Source: Kribbella sandramycini
GTDB taxonomy: Bacteria > Actinomycetota > Actinomycetes > Propionibacteriales > Kribbellaceae
Direction: 5' to 3'
Assembly: GCF_013131805.1 (NCBI RefSeq)
Contig: NZ_JABJRC010000002.1
Span: forward strand, 62,001-126,000
Length of the DNA stretch: 64,000 nt
Below, one piece after another: positions 11,892 through 19,392 of the stretch (the stretch's first letter is position 1; every line of letters begins with the position of its first letter). The notes under the pieces were generated by a model that worked only from the letters and a program-made list of their open reading frames with translations, was not told the origin of the DNA and did not search any database. The translations under genes and the position numbers were made by a program.

Positions 11892-14015
11892 GTGGTGACT
11901 TCAGGGGTGAGGTATGTCTTTCAACGGGTGGTTCTCGCTCCGAGCTCGCTAGGTCTCGGCGGAGTAGCGCCGTACTGGCAGTCCTGGACCTACACTCCCA
12001 CCGGCCTACGGAAGACTCAGGTCGATCGCTCCACAGCCGGCGACGTCACCAGCACCTTTGCCTACAACACGAACCAGCCGCACACGCTCGCCAGCGTCAC
12101 CCAGAGCGGCGCCGGTGCTGGCCCGGTGAAGAACTACAGCTACGATGCCCGCGGCAACACAACAGTCCGGCCGGGACAGTCCCTGAGCTGGAACGAGCAA
12201 GGAAAGCTCGCCAAGCTGTCCGGCGCTGACGGTGACACCGAGTACGTCTACGACGTCGACGGCAGCCTGCTGGTTCGTCGCAACCCCACCGAGGTAACCC
12301 TCTTCCTGGGCGATCTGGAGCTGACCCTCGACAAGACGACCCGCAAAGTGCTCAGCAAGCGCCAGTACTCGTTCAACGGCCAGACGATCGGCGTCCGATC
12401 CGCGAACGGTACGCCGACTTCGGACATGTCCTGGCTGGTCACCGACTATCACGGCACCTCCCAGGTCGCCGTCGACTCGGTCACTCTCGCTCCGACCAAG
12501 CGCTACGCCAAACCCTTCGGCGACCCCCGCGGAGCCGCAGCGACAGCCTGGCCGGACAACCACGGCTTCCTCAACAAACCCGAGGACGAAACCACAGGCC
12601 TGACCACAATCGGCGCCCGCGAGTACGACCCCACCATCGGCCGCTTCCTCAGCGTCGACCCCCTCCTCGACCCGAGCGACCCGCAACAAATGCTCGGCTA
12701 CACCTACGCCAACGACAACCCCGTCTCCATCTCCGACCCGACCGGCCTGATGCCGAACTGGGACGAGGGCGGCACCGCCGACCCCAACTACGACCCCAAC
12801 AAGTGGCAAGAGCACGAGGACGCCGCCAACGAACTCCGCAACGGCAGCGGCGGCGGTAACGGCGGCGGAGCCAACGACGACGGCGGCAGCAACCACTCCA
12901 AGAAGAAGAAAAAGCGCTGGTACAACCGCGTAGCCGACAACGTAACCGACGCCGTCGACCACGCCCACGAATGGGCCAAGGACCACGCCTCCGAAATCGG
13001 CACCGGCATAGCCATCGGAGTCGGCATCGCGGGTGCCGCAGCATTCTGCATAGGAACCGCAGGCGTGGGTTGTCTCATCATCGCGGGAGCTGTCGCAGGC
13101 GCGGCCGGCGCGGGCCTCGGCTACGGAGCTGAAGTCGCTCTGGATGACAGCAAGTCATTCAGCACTACCAGCCTCGCCAAGCAAGTCGCCATCGGAGGCG
13201 CTACCGGTGCCGTAGGAGGTGCAGCCACAAAAGTCGGCGCCAAGGTCCTGGGAAAGCTCGCCGCCAAGACATGCTCATTTTCCGGCACAACCAACGTACT
13301 CATGGCGGATGGCAGTCACAAACCGATCCAAGATGTCCGTGTAGGCGATCAAGTCATTGCCGCAGACCCCGAGACGGGCGAGCGTGCCGCAAAGGCTGTT
13401 GAGCATGTGTTCGTGCACGACGACATTCTCATGGATCTTGAAGTTGGCGGCGGAAGCGTCACCACCACCGAAGACCATCCGTTCTGGTCGGCAACTGGCA
13501 AGCGTTTTGAGCGCGCCGACGAGCTGGTGCATGGTGAGGAAATTCTCAGCGCTGATGGAACCAAGGTCCGGGTTGCTGGTCTCAAGCCGCATACCAGTCA
13601 TCGCGCGAAAGCTTACAATTTGAGCGTCGCGAGTATTCATACTTACCATGTTTTAGCTGGCGACGCGGCAGTGCTCGTTCACAACAGTTGCATCAACTGG
13701 GCAGCTAAGAGCGTGAAAACCTGGGGGCGTACATTCAAGACTCACGGCGCTGGCGCCAAGAATTTGAAAGCTCTGGTTGGTCGTGCGCGTGGAACTCAGA
13801 GCCAACAGGGTCAGTGGCTAGACAACGACGCTGCAGCTGCCTTTCTGAAGAGTGTCCACGTTGAGGGTGCTGGGGCCAGGTCGGTGCGTATTCCAGACGG
13901 CTTGGGGCGGGTGATCATGCCAGACGGGAGTATCGTTCCGGCGCGGGCAGCTACACTCATCCCGAGTTCGAATGGATTGTATAAAACTGGATACCCGATC
14001 ATTGGTCCGAACTAG
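11892..14015 (+). CDS. RHS-core/Hint polymorphic toxin, 5'-truncated cassette
   Basis: 707 aa from a GTG, with no signal peptide. Homology begins abruptly around residue 27 inside an RHS/YD repeat (YWQSWTYTPTGLRKTQ), so only the last repeats of a normally >1,500-aa shell remain. The RHS-associated core signature is present (PTIGRFLSVDPLLDPSDP, YTYANDNPVSISDPTG). Next come a Gly/Asn/Lys-rich spacer, a Gly/Ala-rich hydrophobic stretch, and a Hint (intein-like) domain from Cys461 to HN at 597-598, which normally self-cleaves to release the tip. The final 109 residues are the toxin; KTHGAGAKNL, QGQWLDNDAAAAFL and RVIMPDGSIVPA look conserved and nuclease-like, but I cannot assign a family. GC falls clearly over the toxin. 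The start codon is uncertain and the gene may be a silent donor cassette. Confidence 0.75.
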   Translation: MVTSGVRYVFQRVVLAPSSLGLGGVAPYWQSWTYTPTGLRKTQVDRSTAGDVTSTFAYNTNQPHTLASVTQSGAGAGPVKNYSYDARGNTTVRPGQSLSWNEQGKLAKLSGADGDTEYVYDVDGSLLVRRNPTEVTLFLGDLELTLDKTTRKVLSKRQYSFNGQTIGVRSANGTPTSDMSWLVTDYHGTSQVAVDSVTLAPTKRYAKPFGDPRGAAATAWPDNHGFLNKPEDETTGLTTIGAREYDPTIGRFLSVDPLLDPSDPQQMLGYTYANDNPVSISDPTGLMPNWDEGGTADPNYDPNKWQEHEDAANELRNGSGGGNGGGANDDGGSNHSKKKKKRWYNRVADNVTDAVDHAHEWAKDHASEIGTGIAIGVGIAGAAAFCIGTAGVGCLIIAGAVAGAAGAGLGYGAEVALDDSKSFSTTSLAKQVAIGGATGAVGGAATKVGAKVLGKLAAKTCSFSGTTNVLMADGSHKPIQDVRVGDQVIAADPETGERAAKAVEHVFVHDDILMDLEVGGGSVTTTEDHPFWSATGKRFERADELVHGEEILSADGTKVRVAGLKPHTSHRAKAYNLSVASIHTYHVLAGDAAVLVHNSCINWAAKSVKTWGRTFKTHGAGAKNLKALVGRARGTQSQQGQWLDNDAAAAFLKSVHVEGAGARSVRIPDGLGRVIMPDGSIVPARAATLIPSSNGLYKTGYPIIGPN

Positions 14016-14027
14016 GAGATTCGAAGC

Positions 14028-14528
14028 GTGACCTTTTCTGTGTCGTTTCGTATGGCGGTTGTTACTGACGCTGGGATCGCTGATTCGGTGAGCTTCGAGC
14101 GAAGTGATGAGTATGAAACCCTAATTATTGAGGCATGTGGCGCTCTAGCTGAGGTTGACGGCAGCAGGTTTCATGTCAGCGGCTTTGGGAGTGGAGAGTG
14201 GTCGCTCGATGTCGCCTACGATCTGTCGGCGTTCATGGAGCAACTTCCATCGCTTCTGGCCGGCGTTCGAGGTAGGCGTGAAGTCGAAGTGGACCTTTAT
14301 TCACAAGGGGTGGAAAGGAGCCTGACCTTCTCGCCGAAGGCGGATTCGATATTTATTCGATGCGAGTCTCGGACTGACTGGGTTCCAAATCCGAAATTCG
14401 AGACTATCGGCCGCGACGACCTCCTTGCCATGCTTTCGGCGCTGGCCTCAGATTTTCTCGAAGGCATTAAGTTGATCAGTCCTGAATTGGCGGAGAGTGA
14501 GCAATTTCGCGTGCTGGCTGAAAAATGA
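14028..14528 (+). CDS. candidate immunity protein for the RHS toxin
   Basis: 166 aa, GTG start with AGGAGA 8 bases upstream, 12 bases after the RHS stop. The protein is acidic, with no signal peptide or membrane helix; it contains YETLIIEACGALAEVDGS, a Trp-rich turn (GEWSLDVAYDL) and a C-terminal helix ending ESEQFRVLAEK. Its base composition is as low in GC as the toxin and far below the rest of the window, so the two probably moved together. Position directly after a Hint-released toxin is the standard place for immunity genes. No family is recognised and the function is inferred from position only. Confidence 0.6.
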   Translation: MTFSVSFRMAVVTDAGIADSVSFERSDEYETLIIEACGALAEVDGSRFHVSGFGSGEWSLDVAYDLSAFMEQLPSLLAGVRGRREVEVDLYSQGVERSLTFSPKADSIFIRCESRTDWVPNPKFETIGRDDLLAMLSALASDFLEGIKLISPELAESEQFRVLAEK

Positions 14529-14551
14529 ACGCGTCGGCGCTGATCATTTCT

Positions 14552-14908
14552 TTAACGCTTGGGGTTTTTGAGGGGGCGGACGTCGTTGCCGAGGACCAGG
14601 GAGACGAGGCCGGTGGGGTCGCGGAATTTGGCGTACCAGGCGCCGGTGCCGGTGTCGCGGACCCAGGCTTCGATGTGGCCTTCGCCCCAGGTGGCGCGGC
14701 GGACGGGTTGGGGGGTGGGGAGGAGGCGGACGGCGCCCGCGGGGCGGGGGCCGTGGGCGTCGTACTGGAGCTCCAGCTCGACGGCGGCCTCCGCTGCCGC
14801 GAATTTGTCGGGGAGACCGCTCGCGCGCCAACCGTTGACTGCGCCGTCCCAGACTCCGAAGCCTTCGGAGCCGTCGTCTGCGGGGCGCACCGTGAACCGA
14901 CCAAGCAT
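14552..14908 (-). CDS. small unknown protein under predicted LexA control
   Basis: 118 aa. I recognise no family. The protein has two similar halves rich in Trp and Gly (FGVWDGAVNGWRASGLPDKF; WVRDTGTGAWYAKFRDPTGL) and no membrane segment or signal peptide. What makes it notable is its promoter: TAATCT ends 6 nt before the ATG (leaderless), and a LexA box (14929-14944) covers the -35 position. Expression during DNA damage is therefore predicted. It is convergent with the RHS immunity gene and separated by only 23 bases. A role in repair, cell-cycle delay or prophage-like response is possible but not shown. Confidence 0.75.
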   Translation of the reverse strand: MLGRFTVRPADDGSEGFGVWDGAVNGWRASGLPDKFAAAEAAVELELQYDAHGPRPAGAVRLLPTPQPVRRATWGEGHIEAWVRDTGTGAWYAKFRDPTGLVSLVLGNDVRPLKNPKR

Positions 14909-14928
14909 ATTTTCAGATTAGCCGATGT

Positions 14929-14944
14929 TCGAACAGATGTTCTA
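14929..14944 (-). promoter_or_regulatory. LexA (SOS) box upstream of the 118-aa gene
   Basis: TCGAACAGATGTTCTA fits the actinobacterial SOS consensus TCGAAC-N4-GTTCGA at 14 or 15 of the defined places, including both core halves. Read on the minus strand it covers the expected -35 of a promoter whose -10 TAATCT (14920-14915) lies 6 nt before the ATG at 14908. The next gene on the other side (SDR, ending 14987) points toward it, so the box can only serve the 118-aa gene. Confidence 0.8.
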
Positions 14945-14986
14945 GTCTTGATTCGCGGCCGGGGCTCCGGTAGGTGGGGCGGGTGG

Positions 14987-15673
14987 TTACCGGGTGTAGA
15001 AGGCCTCGGGGTCGCCGGCCAGGGCGGCCTTGACGACGCGGGGCATCTCGTCGGCGAGAACTTCCCACTTGCCGGCCTCGAGGCCGTCCAGGGCGGCTTT
15101 GACGACGACGGCGGGGGCGGTCTTGGGGACGTCGTGGGCGGCGGTCATGTCGGTGTCGGCCGGGCCGAGATGCAGGCCGGTGACCTGGGTCTGCTGGGCG
15201 GCGAGCTCCAGGCGGACGCCGTTCGTCAGGCTCCACTCGGCGGCTTTCGAGGCGGCGTAGCCGCCGGAGCCCGGGAAGGAGGCCCAGGAGAGTGCGGAGA
15301 GGACGTTGAGAATCGCGCCGCCGGCCAGCTGCGGCGCGAAGGCGCGGATCACGGTGAGGGTGCCCCAGAAGTTGGTCTCCATCTCGGCGCGGGCCAGGTC
15401 GAGGTCGCCGGTGAGCAGGTCCGCGGTGTTGGCGATCCCGGCGTTGTTGATCAGAAGGGTGGCATCGGCGGCGGTCCGGACGGCGGCGGCCACCGAGCCG
15501 GGGTCGGTGATGTCCAGCTGAAGCGGCTCCACGCCGGGGAGGTCGACGAGTTCGGGGCGCCGGGCGGCGGCGTACACCTTGGCGGCGCCGCGCTCCAGGA
15601 GCTGGTCGGCGAAGTGGCGGCCGAGGCCGCGGTTGGCGCCGGTGACGAGGGCGATCGATCCTTGAATCTGCAT
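14987..15673 (-). CDS. short-chain dehydrogenase/reductase
   Basis: 228 aa classical SDR, cytosolic, NAD(P)-dependent. It shows the cofactor loop TGANRGLG near residue 12, the NNAG motif (LLINNAG), the active-site Ser (NVLSALS) and YAASK with the catalytic Tyr and Lys. The substrate is unknown. Divergent from a MerR-family gene with a palindrome in the 58-bp gap, so the MerR protein probably controls this enzyme. There is no clear ribosome-binding site before the ATG and the message may be leaderless or very short-leadered. Confidence 0.9.
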   Translation of the reverse strand: MQIQGSIALVTGANRGLGRHFADQLLERGAAKVYAAARRPELVDLPGVEPLQLDITDPGSVAAAVRTAADATLLINNAGIANTADLLTGDLDLARAEMETNFWGTLTVIRAFAPQLAGGAILNVLSALSWASFPGSGGYAASKAAEWSLTNGVRLELAAQQTQVTGLHLGPADTDMTAAHDVPKTAPAVVVKAALDGLEAGKWEVLADEMPRVVKAALAGDPEAFYTR

Positions 15674-15689
15674 ACGATGACGCTAAAAC

Positions 15690-15713
15690 TTGACGTTGAC
15701 GTCAAAGGCAAGT
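15690..15713. promoter_or_regulatory. MerR-type operator between SDR and MerR genes
   Basis: A 24-bp imperfect palindrome, CTTG..C..TTGACGTCAA..G..CAAG, is centred on the perfect TTGACGTCAA (15696-15705). It contains two overlapping TTGACG -35 boxes reading toward the MerR gene. MerR regulators typically bind such symmetric sites between -35 and -10 boxes. Its position fits autoregulation and control of the divergent SDR. Confidence 0.6.
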
Positions 15714-15731
15714 CTTGTGATGGAGGTCACC

Positions 15732-16091
15732 GTGCGGATCGGAGAGCTGGCCACGCGCGCCGGCGTCAGCACACGCGCCCTGCGCTACTACGAGGAGCGG
15801 GGCCTGCTGGAGTCGGAGCGCAGTTCCGCCGGCCAGCGCCAGTACGCCGAGGAGGCTGTCGAGCGGGTTCAGCTCATCCAGCAGCTGTTCGCGGCCAACC
15901 TGTCCAGCCGGACGATCGCCGGCCTGATGCCCTGTGTGGACGGCGATCTCAGCCCGGCCGAGGCGCAGGCGCGGCTGACCCGCGAGCGGGATCAGATCGA
16001 CGCCCAGATCGCCGAGCTGACCGCCGCCCGCGGCCGGCTGACCGCAGTGATCGCGCTCTGCGCGAAGGAGTACGGCCGGCCGGTCACCTGA
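15732..16091 (+). CDS. MerR-family transcriptional regulator
   Basis: 119 aa from the GTG at 15732, preferred because GGAGG sits 5 bases upstream and family members begin with this RIGELA sequence; an ATG at 15720 is the alternative. N-terminal winged HTH: RIGELATRAGVSTRALRYYE, then ERGLL and RQYAEEAVERVQLIQ. A coiled-coil dimerisation helix follows (about residues 75-110). There is no Cys-rich metal site and no long effector domain, so the signal is not evident. It likely binds the 15690-15713 palindrome and controls itself and the SDR. Confidence 0.9.
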   Translation: MRIGELATRAGVSTRALRYYEERGLLESERSSAGQRQYAEEAVERVQLIQQLFAANLSSRTIAGLMPCVDGDLSPAEAQARLTRERDQIDAQIAELTAARGRLTAVIALCAKEYGRPVT

Positions 16092-16097
16092 GCCGGG

Positions 16098-16322
16098 TCA
16101 GTTGCGGTAGCGGAAGATGATGCGGCCGCGGGTGAGGTCGTAGGGGCTGAGCTCCACCAGGACGCGATCCTCGGGGATGATCTTGATGTAGTTACGGCGG
16201 ATCTTGCCGCTGATGTGCGCGAGCACCTGATGGCCGTTGGTCAGTTCGACCCGGAAGGTCGCGTTCCGGAGCGACTCGACGACGACGCCGTCCAGCTCGA
16301 TGGCTCCTGCTTTTCTGGGCAT
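16098..16322 (-). CDS. infA: translation initiation factor IF-1 (paralogue)
   Basis: 74 aa, a complete S1/OB-fold IF-1: [41 protein letters not shown]-1 binds the A site of the 30S subunit during initiation. The usual actinobacterial infA lies in the ribosomal-protein operon (next to rpmJ/rpsM) and begins MAKKQGAIE; this one begins MPRKAGAIE, differs at many places, and stands alone behind a GNAT acetyltransferase gene, one base after its stop. It is therefore most likely a second, accessory IF-1. Its 3' end is 6 bases from the convergent MerR gene. Confidence 0.9.
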   Translation of the reverse strand: MPRKAGAIELDGVVVESLRNATFRVELTNGHQVLAHISGKIRRNYIKIIPEDRVLVELSPYDLTRGRIIFRYRN

Positions 16323-16323
16323 A

Positions 16324-17076
16324 TCAGGCCTCCCCGTGAACGAGTTCGAGATTCCCGCCGGTACGCCGGGCGCCGAGTCCCTCGAAAAGCGCGCAGGCGG
16401 CCGGGTTGTTTTCGTTGACTTCAGCAACGACTGTCTCGATGCCGGAGTGGTGCAGCTCGGTGAGAGCGTGGCCGAGCAGAGCGCGAGCGATCCCGGTCCG
16501 TCGTTCGCCGGAGCGGACGGCGATCAGCCCGATCCGCGGTTGTCGCGTGTGCGTCGCGAGCCGGATCAGCCCGACGTGTCGGCCGTCGCGCTGCGCGATC
16601 GTGTAGGCCGCCGGATCGATCGGGACGCTTCCGCCCTGCCAGGGCAGGACTTCGGCGGGCATCGTCTCCCAGCCGACGGTACTGCTGATCTCGGCCCGGA
16701 TGGCCTGGTCCAGCTCACGTAACGGCGCTTCGGCCGCCGCGGTGATGACGACGCCGGGTGGCGGCGACGCCGGGCGTACTTGTGTCGGTACGACGTACTC
16801 GCGTTCGCGACGCCAGGTCGTGAAACCGGCGCGCTCCCAGTTGGCGGTCAGCTCACGCTCGGTCTCATCGACGACCGTGTACAGCGGCGCCGGCTGATCG
16901 GCGAGCATTGCGGTGGCGAGTTGCTCGAAGACGGCGTCGCGCCAGGTGTCGATGCTGAGAAAGGTGCGGCCGTCGAGTCGGCGCAAGGCGTGGCCGCGGC
17001 CGACGACCAGGTCGTTCTCCACCGCGTGCCACTGGTTGTCGGCGACGCGGGAGATCGTGCAGAGCGAAGGGTGCAC
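16324..17076 (-). CDS. GNAT-family N-acetyltransferase
   Basis: 250 aa from a GTG with AAAGGA six bases upstream. The C-terminal ~130 residues form the GNAT fold: [21 protein letters not shown] is the acetyl-CoA-binding V/A motif, followed by [21 protein letters not shown]. The N-terminal ~110 residues are a less conserved accessory part found in two-domain actinobacterial GNATs. The acceptor is unknown. Because an IF-1 paralogue follows one base after its stop, acetylation of a ribosomal or translation component is an attractive but untested idea. A palindrome and a small reading frame precede it. Confidence 0.8.
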   Translation of the reverse strand: MHPSLCTISRVADNQWHAVENDLVVGRGHALRRLDGRTFLSIDTWRDAVFEQLATAMLADQPAPLYTVVDETERELTANWERAGFTTWRREREYVVPTQVRPASPPPGVVITAAAEAPLRELDQAIRAEISSTVGWETMPAEVLPWQGGSVPIDPAAYTIAQRDGRHVGLIRLATHTRQPRIGLIAVRSGERRTGIARALLGHALTELHHSGIETVVAEVNENNPAACALFEGLGARRTGGNLELVHGEA

Positions 17077-17098
17077 AGGTGGTCCTTTCGGGAGCTTC

Positions 17099-17112
17099 TG
17101 GGAGCGCTCCCG
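17099..17112. promoter_or_regulatory. CebR-like palindrome upstream of the GNAT gene
   Basis: TGGGAGCGCTCCCG matches 13 of 14 bases of TGGGAGCGCTCCCA, the site known for the LacI-family cellobiose repressor CebR in streptomycetes. It lies 23 bases before the GNAT start codon. The same 12-bp palindrome in RNA would form a hairpin near the GNAT ribosome-binding site, so a post-transcriptional role is an alternative. No sugar genes are adjacent. Confidence 0.45.
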
Positions 17113-17119
17113 CTGACAC

Positions 17120-17179
17120 CTACGTCAATTGCCCGCCCGTGACCACGGAAGGGAGCACCCACTGCGATACAGCGTTCAT
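17120..17179 (-). CDS. possible 19-aa leader peptide upstream of the GNAT gene
   Basis: The reading frame MNAVSQWVLPSVVTGGQLT has an excellent ribosome-binding site (GGAGGTGAGG, 17194-17185) placed 5 bases before its ATG, better than that of the following GNAT gene, and ends 43 bases before the GNAT start. Its length and place are those of regulatory upstream peptides. It has no run of one amino acid that would mark classical attenuation. Could be chance; ribosome profiling or conservation would decide. Confidence 0.35.
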   Translation of the reverse strand: MNAVSQWVLPSVVTGGQLT

Positions 17180-17343
17180 GGGGGCCTCACCTCCAGGTGT
17201 GATGTCACGGACGCCGGGAACAGTAGCAACCGGTCCGCCGGGACGGCCACCTATTTAGGTACGGGCGGAGTACGGGCAGACCGGTGCTGGTGTGGATTTC
17301 TAGGGTCAGGGGATTCCCCATGCTCTGGAAAGGACACCCTGTC

Positions 17344-18237
17344 GTGCGTAGAACCATCCTGTCCGTCGGCGTCGCTGGTGCGCTGGCCGCGGCCGGCCTT
17401 GTCGTTGTGACCTCGTCGTCCGGAGCGGCTGTCGGTGACGTGCCCGCTGGTTGCGCCGCTGTCACCTCGGCGTACAAGTCGGACGGACAGCGCCTGTTCT
17501 ACCGGTACGAGCGGAACAGCGACCAGCCGACCAAGGTGGAGTCGATTCCGGGCGACAAGCTGCCCTGGCGCCCGGCGGCCCTCACGCTCGGAGGTGTCTG
17601 GGGCGAGAGCCAGGACAGCTTCCACCGGGAGGAGTTCGCCGCCCACCCGACCGACGGCTACGTCTACCGGATCGAGCGGGCGGCCGAGCGCGGCGACGAC
17701 CGCGTCTGGCGGATGACGCAGCACAAGGTGACCCGGCTGGCGGCCGGCTTCGGCGGGACCCGGACGCTCGTGTACGCCTACCCCTATCTGTACCGATTCA
17801 CGGCCAAGTCGCTCTACCGGTACACCGTCGTCGGCCAGGAGGGCATCCCGGTCGACCCGGTCAAAATGCCCGGGACGGGCTGGGGCTCGATCAAGACGAT
17901 GATCTACGAGCGTACCGGTGGAACCGACGCGCAGCCGGTGGATGTCCTGCTCGGGACGACGTCCGCGGGTGCCCTCAAGGAATGGCGCTTCCGCCGGGGT
18001 GCGCCGGGCTCCAGCATCCCGTCATCGGTGCTGCGGACGACTGGTTGGGACACGTTCACCAGCCTCTCCACCGGCTCCTGCGAGCAGCACCCGGAGGGCC
18101 GTTCACTGCTCGCGATCCAGGAGACCGGCTCCGTCTCCTGGCACTTCGACGCCAACGCGAAGGACTCGAGCGGCACCGACATCAAGGGCGGCTCGCTGGG
18201 CGCCCTGGGCTGGACCGAGAAGGCGTACGGCGAATAG
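17344..18237 (+). CDS. secreted protein of unknown function
   Basis: 297 aa from the GTG at 17344 (AAAGGA upstream); an in-frame ATG at 17320 would add 8 residues. A Sec signal peptide is clear (RR start, hydrophobic VGVAGALAAAGLVVV, cleavage near GAA|V). The mature part has repeated Tyr/Arg/Trp-rich strands (FYRYERN, VYRIERA, LYRFTAKSLYRYTV, KEWRFRRG) spaced like the blades of a small beta-propeller of the tachylectin type, which suggests sugar or surface binding. No catalytic motif is visible. The gene is monocistronic between the GNAT operon and the hemerythrin gene. Confidence 0.75.
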   Translation: MRRTILSVGVAGALAAAGLVVVTSSSGAAVGDVPAGCAAVTSAYKSDGQRLFYRYERNSDQPTKVESIPGDKLPWRPAALTLGGVWGESQDSFHREEFAAHPTDGYVYRIERAAERGDDRVWRMTQHKVTRLAAGFGGTRTLVYAYPYLYRFTAKSLYRYTVVGQEGIPVDPVKMPGTGWGSIKTMIYERTGGTDAQPVDVLLGTTSAGALKEWRFRRGAPGSSIPSSVLRTTGWDTFTSLSTGSCEQHPEGRSLLAIQETGSVSWHFDANAKDSSGTDIKGGSLGALGWTEKAYGE

Positions 18238-18308
18238 GCTGCTCCCAGCGTCGCGTGCTGGTGACAGACCCTGTCAGGCATGGAGGCGCCGGACCGAAGG
18301 AGGCGACG

Positions 18309-18344
18309 ATGCTCTCGTCACTCTCTTCGCTCTCGCGTGACTGA
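18309..18344 (+). CDS. possible 11-aa leader peptide coupled to the hemerythrin gene
   Basis: ATG at 18309 follows GAAGGAGG with 5-base spacing and opens the frame MLSSLSSLSRD, ending with TGA at 18342-18344. The hemerythrin GTG start at 18337 lies inside it in another frame and has no ribosome-binding site of its own. This arrangement suggests that ribosomes ending on the leader restart on the GTG. Ser and Leu make up 8 of 11 residues. Confidence 0.4.
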   Translation: MLSSLSSLSRD

Positions 18345-18807
18345 GCGCGAGACGACCAGGCTAGTTGCCTGGAGCACCGAAATGCGCCGGGTCCACACCC
18401 GGATCCGCGAAGCTTTGGCGATCACCCGGGACGCCGTCCGCGACGGCGCCCCGGGTGCGCAGGCCACTCGTGACCTGCTGCTCTACTGCCACGGCTTCTG
18501 CACGGCGCTCGACGGCCATCACCAGGGCGAGGATCGTGCCTTGTTCCCGGCCGTCGAAGCCGCCCACCCGCACCTCGCCCCCGTCCTGCGCGCCCTCAAA
18601 CAGGACCACTCGATGATCGGCCATCTCCTCCAGGGCCTCCGCGACGCCGTCGACCGCGCGGCGCCGCCCGCCGAGCTCGACCGTCATCTCGAAGGGATCG
18701 CGGCGATCATGGAGAGCCACTTCCGCTACGAGGAACGCCAACTCCTCGTGGTGCTCGAGGGCCTCGAGCTACGAGCGGAGGTGATCGACGTCTTCGGCCC
18801 GTTGTGA
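18337..18807 (+). CDS. hemerythrin-domain protein
   Basis: 156 aa four-helix HHE cation-binding protein. Iron-ligand pattern: H in RRVHTRIREAL, H and E in DGHHQGEDRALFPAVE, H in LKQDHSMIGHLL and the final H/E in IMESHFRYEERQLL. Such proteins bind a di-iron centre and sense or scavenge O2, NO or reactive oxygen. GTG 18337 is chosen because ETTRLVAWSTEMRRVH resembles the N-terminus of homologues; an ATG at 18382 is the fallback. No membrane segment. The 3' end overlaps the convergent TetR gene by 39 bases. Confidence 0.85.
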   Translation: MTERETTRLVAWSTEMRRVHTRIREALAITRDAVRDGAPGAQATRDLLLYCHGFCTALDGHHQGEDRALFPAVEAAHPHLAPVLRALKQDHSMIGHLLQGLRDAVDRAAPPAELDRHLEGIAAIMESHFRYEERQLLVVLEGLELRAEVIDVFGPL

Positions 18808-19389
18808 CGCTGCGGGCCGGCTGATCGCCCGCAGGGCCGGCTCGAGAACGGATTCGAGCTGCTCACTCGTTGCCCCGGCCAGCACCGGGTCCCGCAGCAG
18901 GTAGCGCGAGATGGCCACGCCGAGCGTACAGGCGTTGAGGACGGCGGCGCGCAGCTCGCCGTCCTCGCCGCCGATCGTCGCGGCAACCGCGGCCTGGGCC
19001 GGTGCCATGACCTGATCGCGCAGTACGGCGCCCGCCTGGTCGTGGGTCAGGCTGCTGCGCAACAACGCCTCGGCCGCGGCGCGCCGGTCGGGGTCTTCGA
19101 ACCCGGCGAACAGGTGTGCGGCCGCGGCCGCCGGTAGGTCTTCCAAGCTCGCATCGACCAGCTGGTCCACGGCGGCGCTGGAGCCGGCGGCCGCGGCGAA
19201 GAGCCGCTCCTTGTTTCCGAACAGCTGCATCACCAGCGCGGGATCGATACCGGCTTCGGCGGCGACCGCTCGGATGCTGGTGCGCTCGTAACCGGCCTCG
19301 GCGAACTGCCGGCGCGCGGCCTGCAGTACGGCGTTCTCGGTCCGCCGCCGGCGCTCGGCCCGCGAAACCCTCGGCTCATCCGCTGTCAC
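18769..19389 (-). CDS. TetR-family repressor of the MFS operon
   Basis: 206 aa from the GTG at 19389. The HTH is at the N-terminus (AARRQFAEAGYERTSIRAVA, AEAGIDPALVMQLFGNKERLF) and a TetR C-terminal ligand domain follows. A longer start at 19425 exists but would lie inside an operator; TAGAGT ends 7 nt before the 19389 GTG, fitting a leaderless mRNA. It is divergent from two MFS exporter genes with two operator copies between, so it most likely represses the exporters and itself until a drug-like ligand binds. Confidence 0.85.
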   Translation of the reverse strand: MTADEPRVSRAERRRRTENAVLQAARRQFAEAGYERTSIRAVAAEAGIDPALVMQLFGNKERLFAAAAGSSAAVDQLVDASLEDLPAAAAAHLFAGFEDPDRRAAAEALLRSSLTHDQAGAVLRDQVMAPAQAAVAATIGGEDGELRAAVLNACTLGVAISRYLLRDPVLAGATSEQLESVLEPALRAISRPAASQRAEDVDHLRS

Positions 19390-19392
19390 CGG

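Noticed and set aside
11732..12229. Alternative frame that starts upstream of the RHS fragment and could supply a signal peptide
   Set aside because: It is out of frame with the RHS core, gives a Ser/Arg-rich translation and has no hydrophobic export signal.
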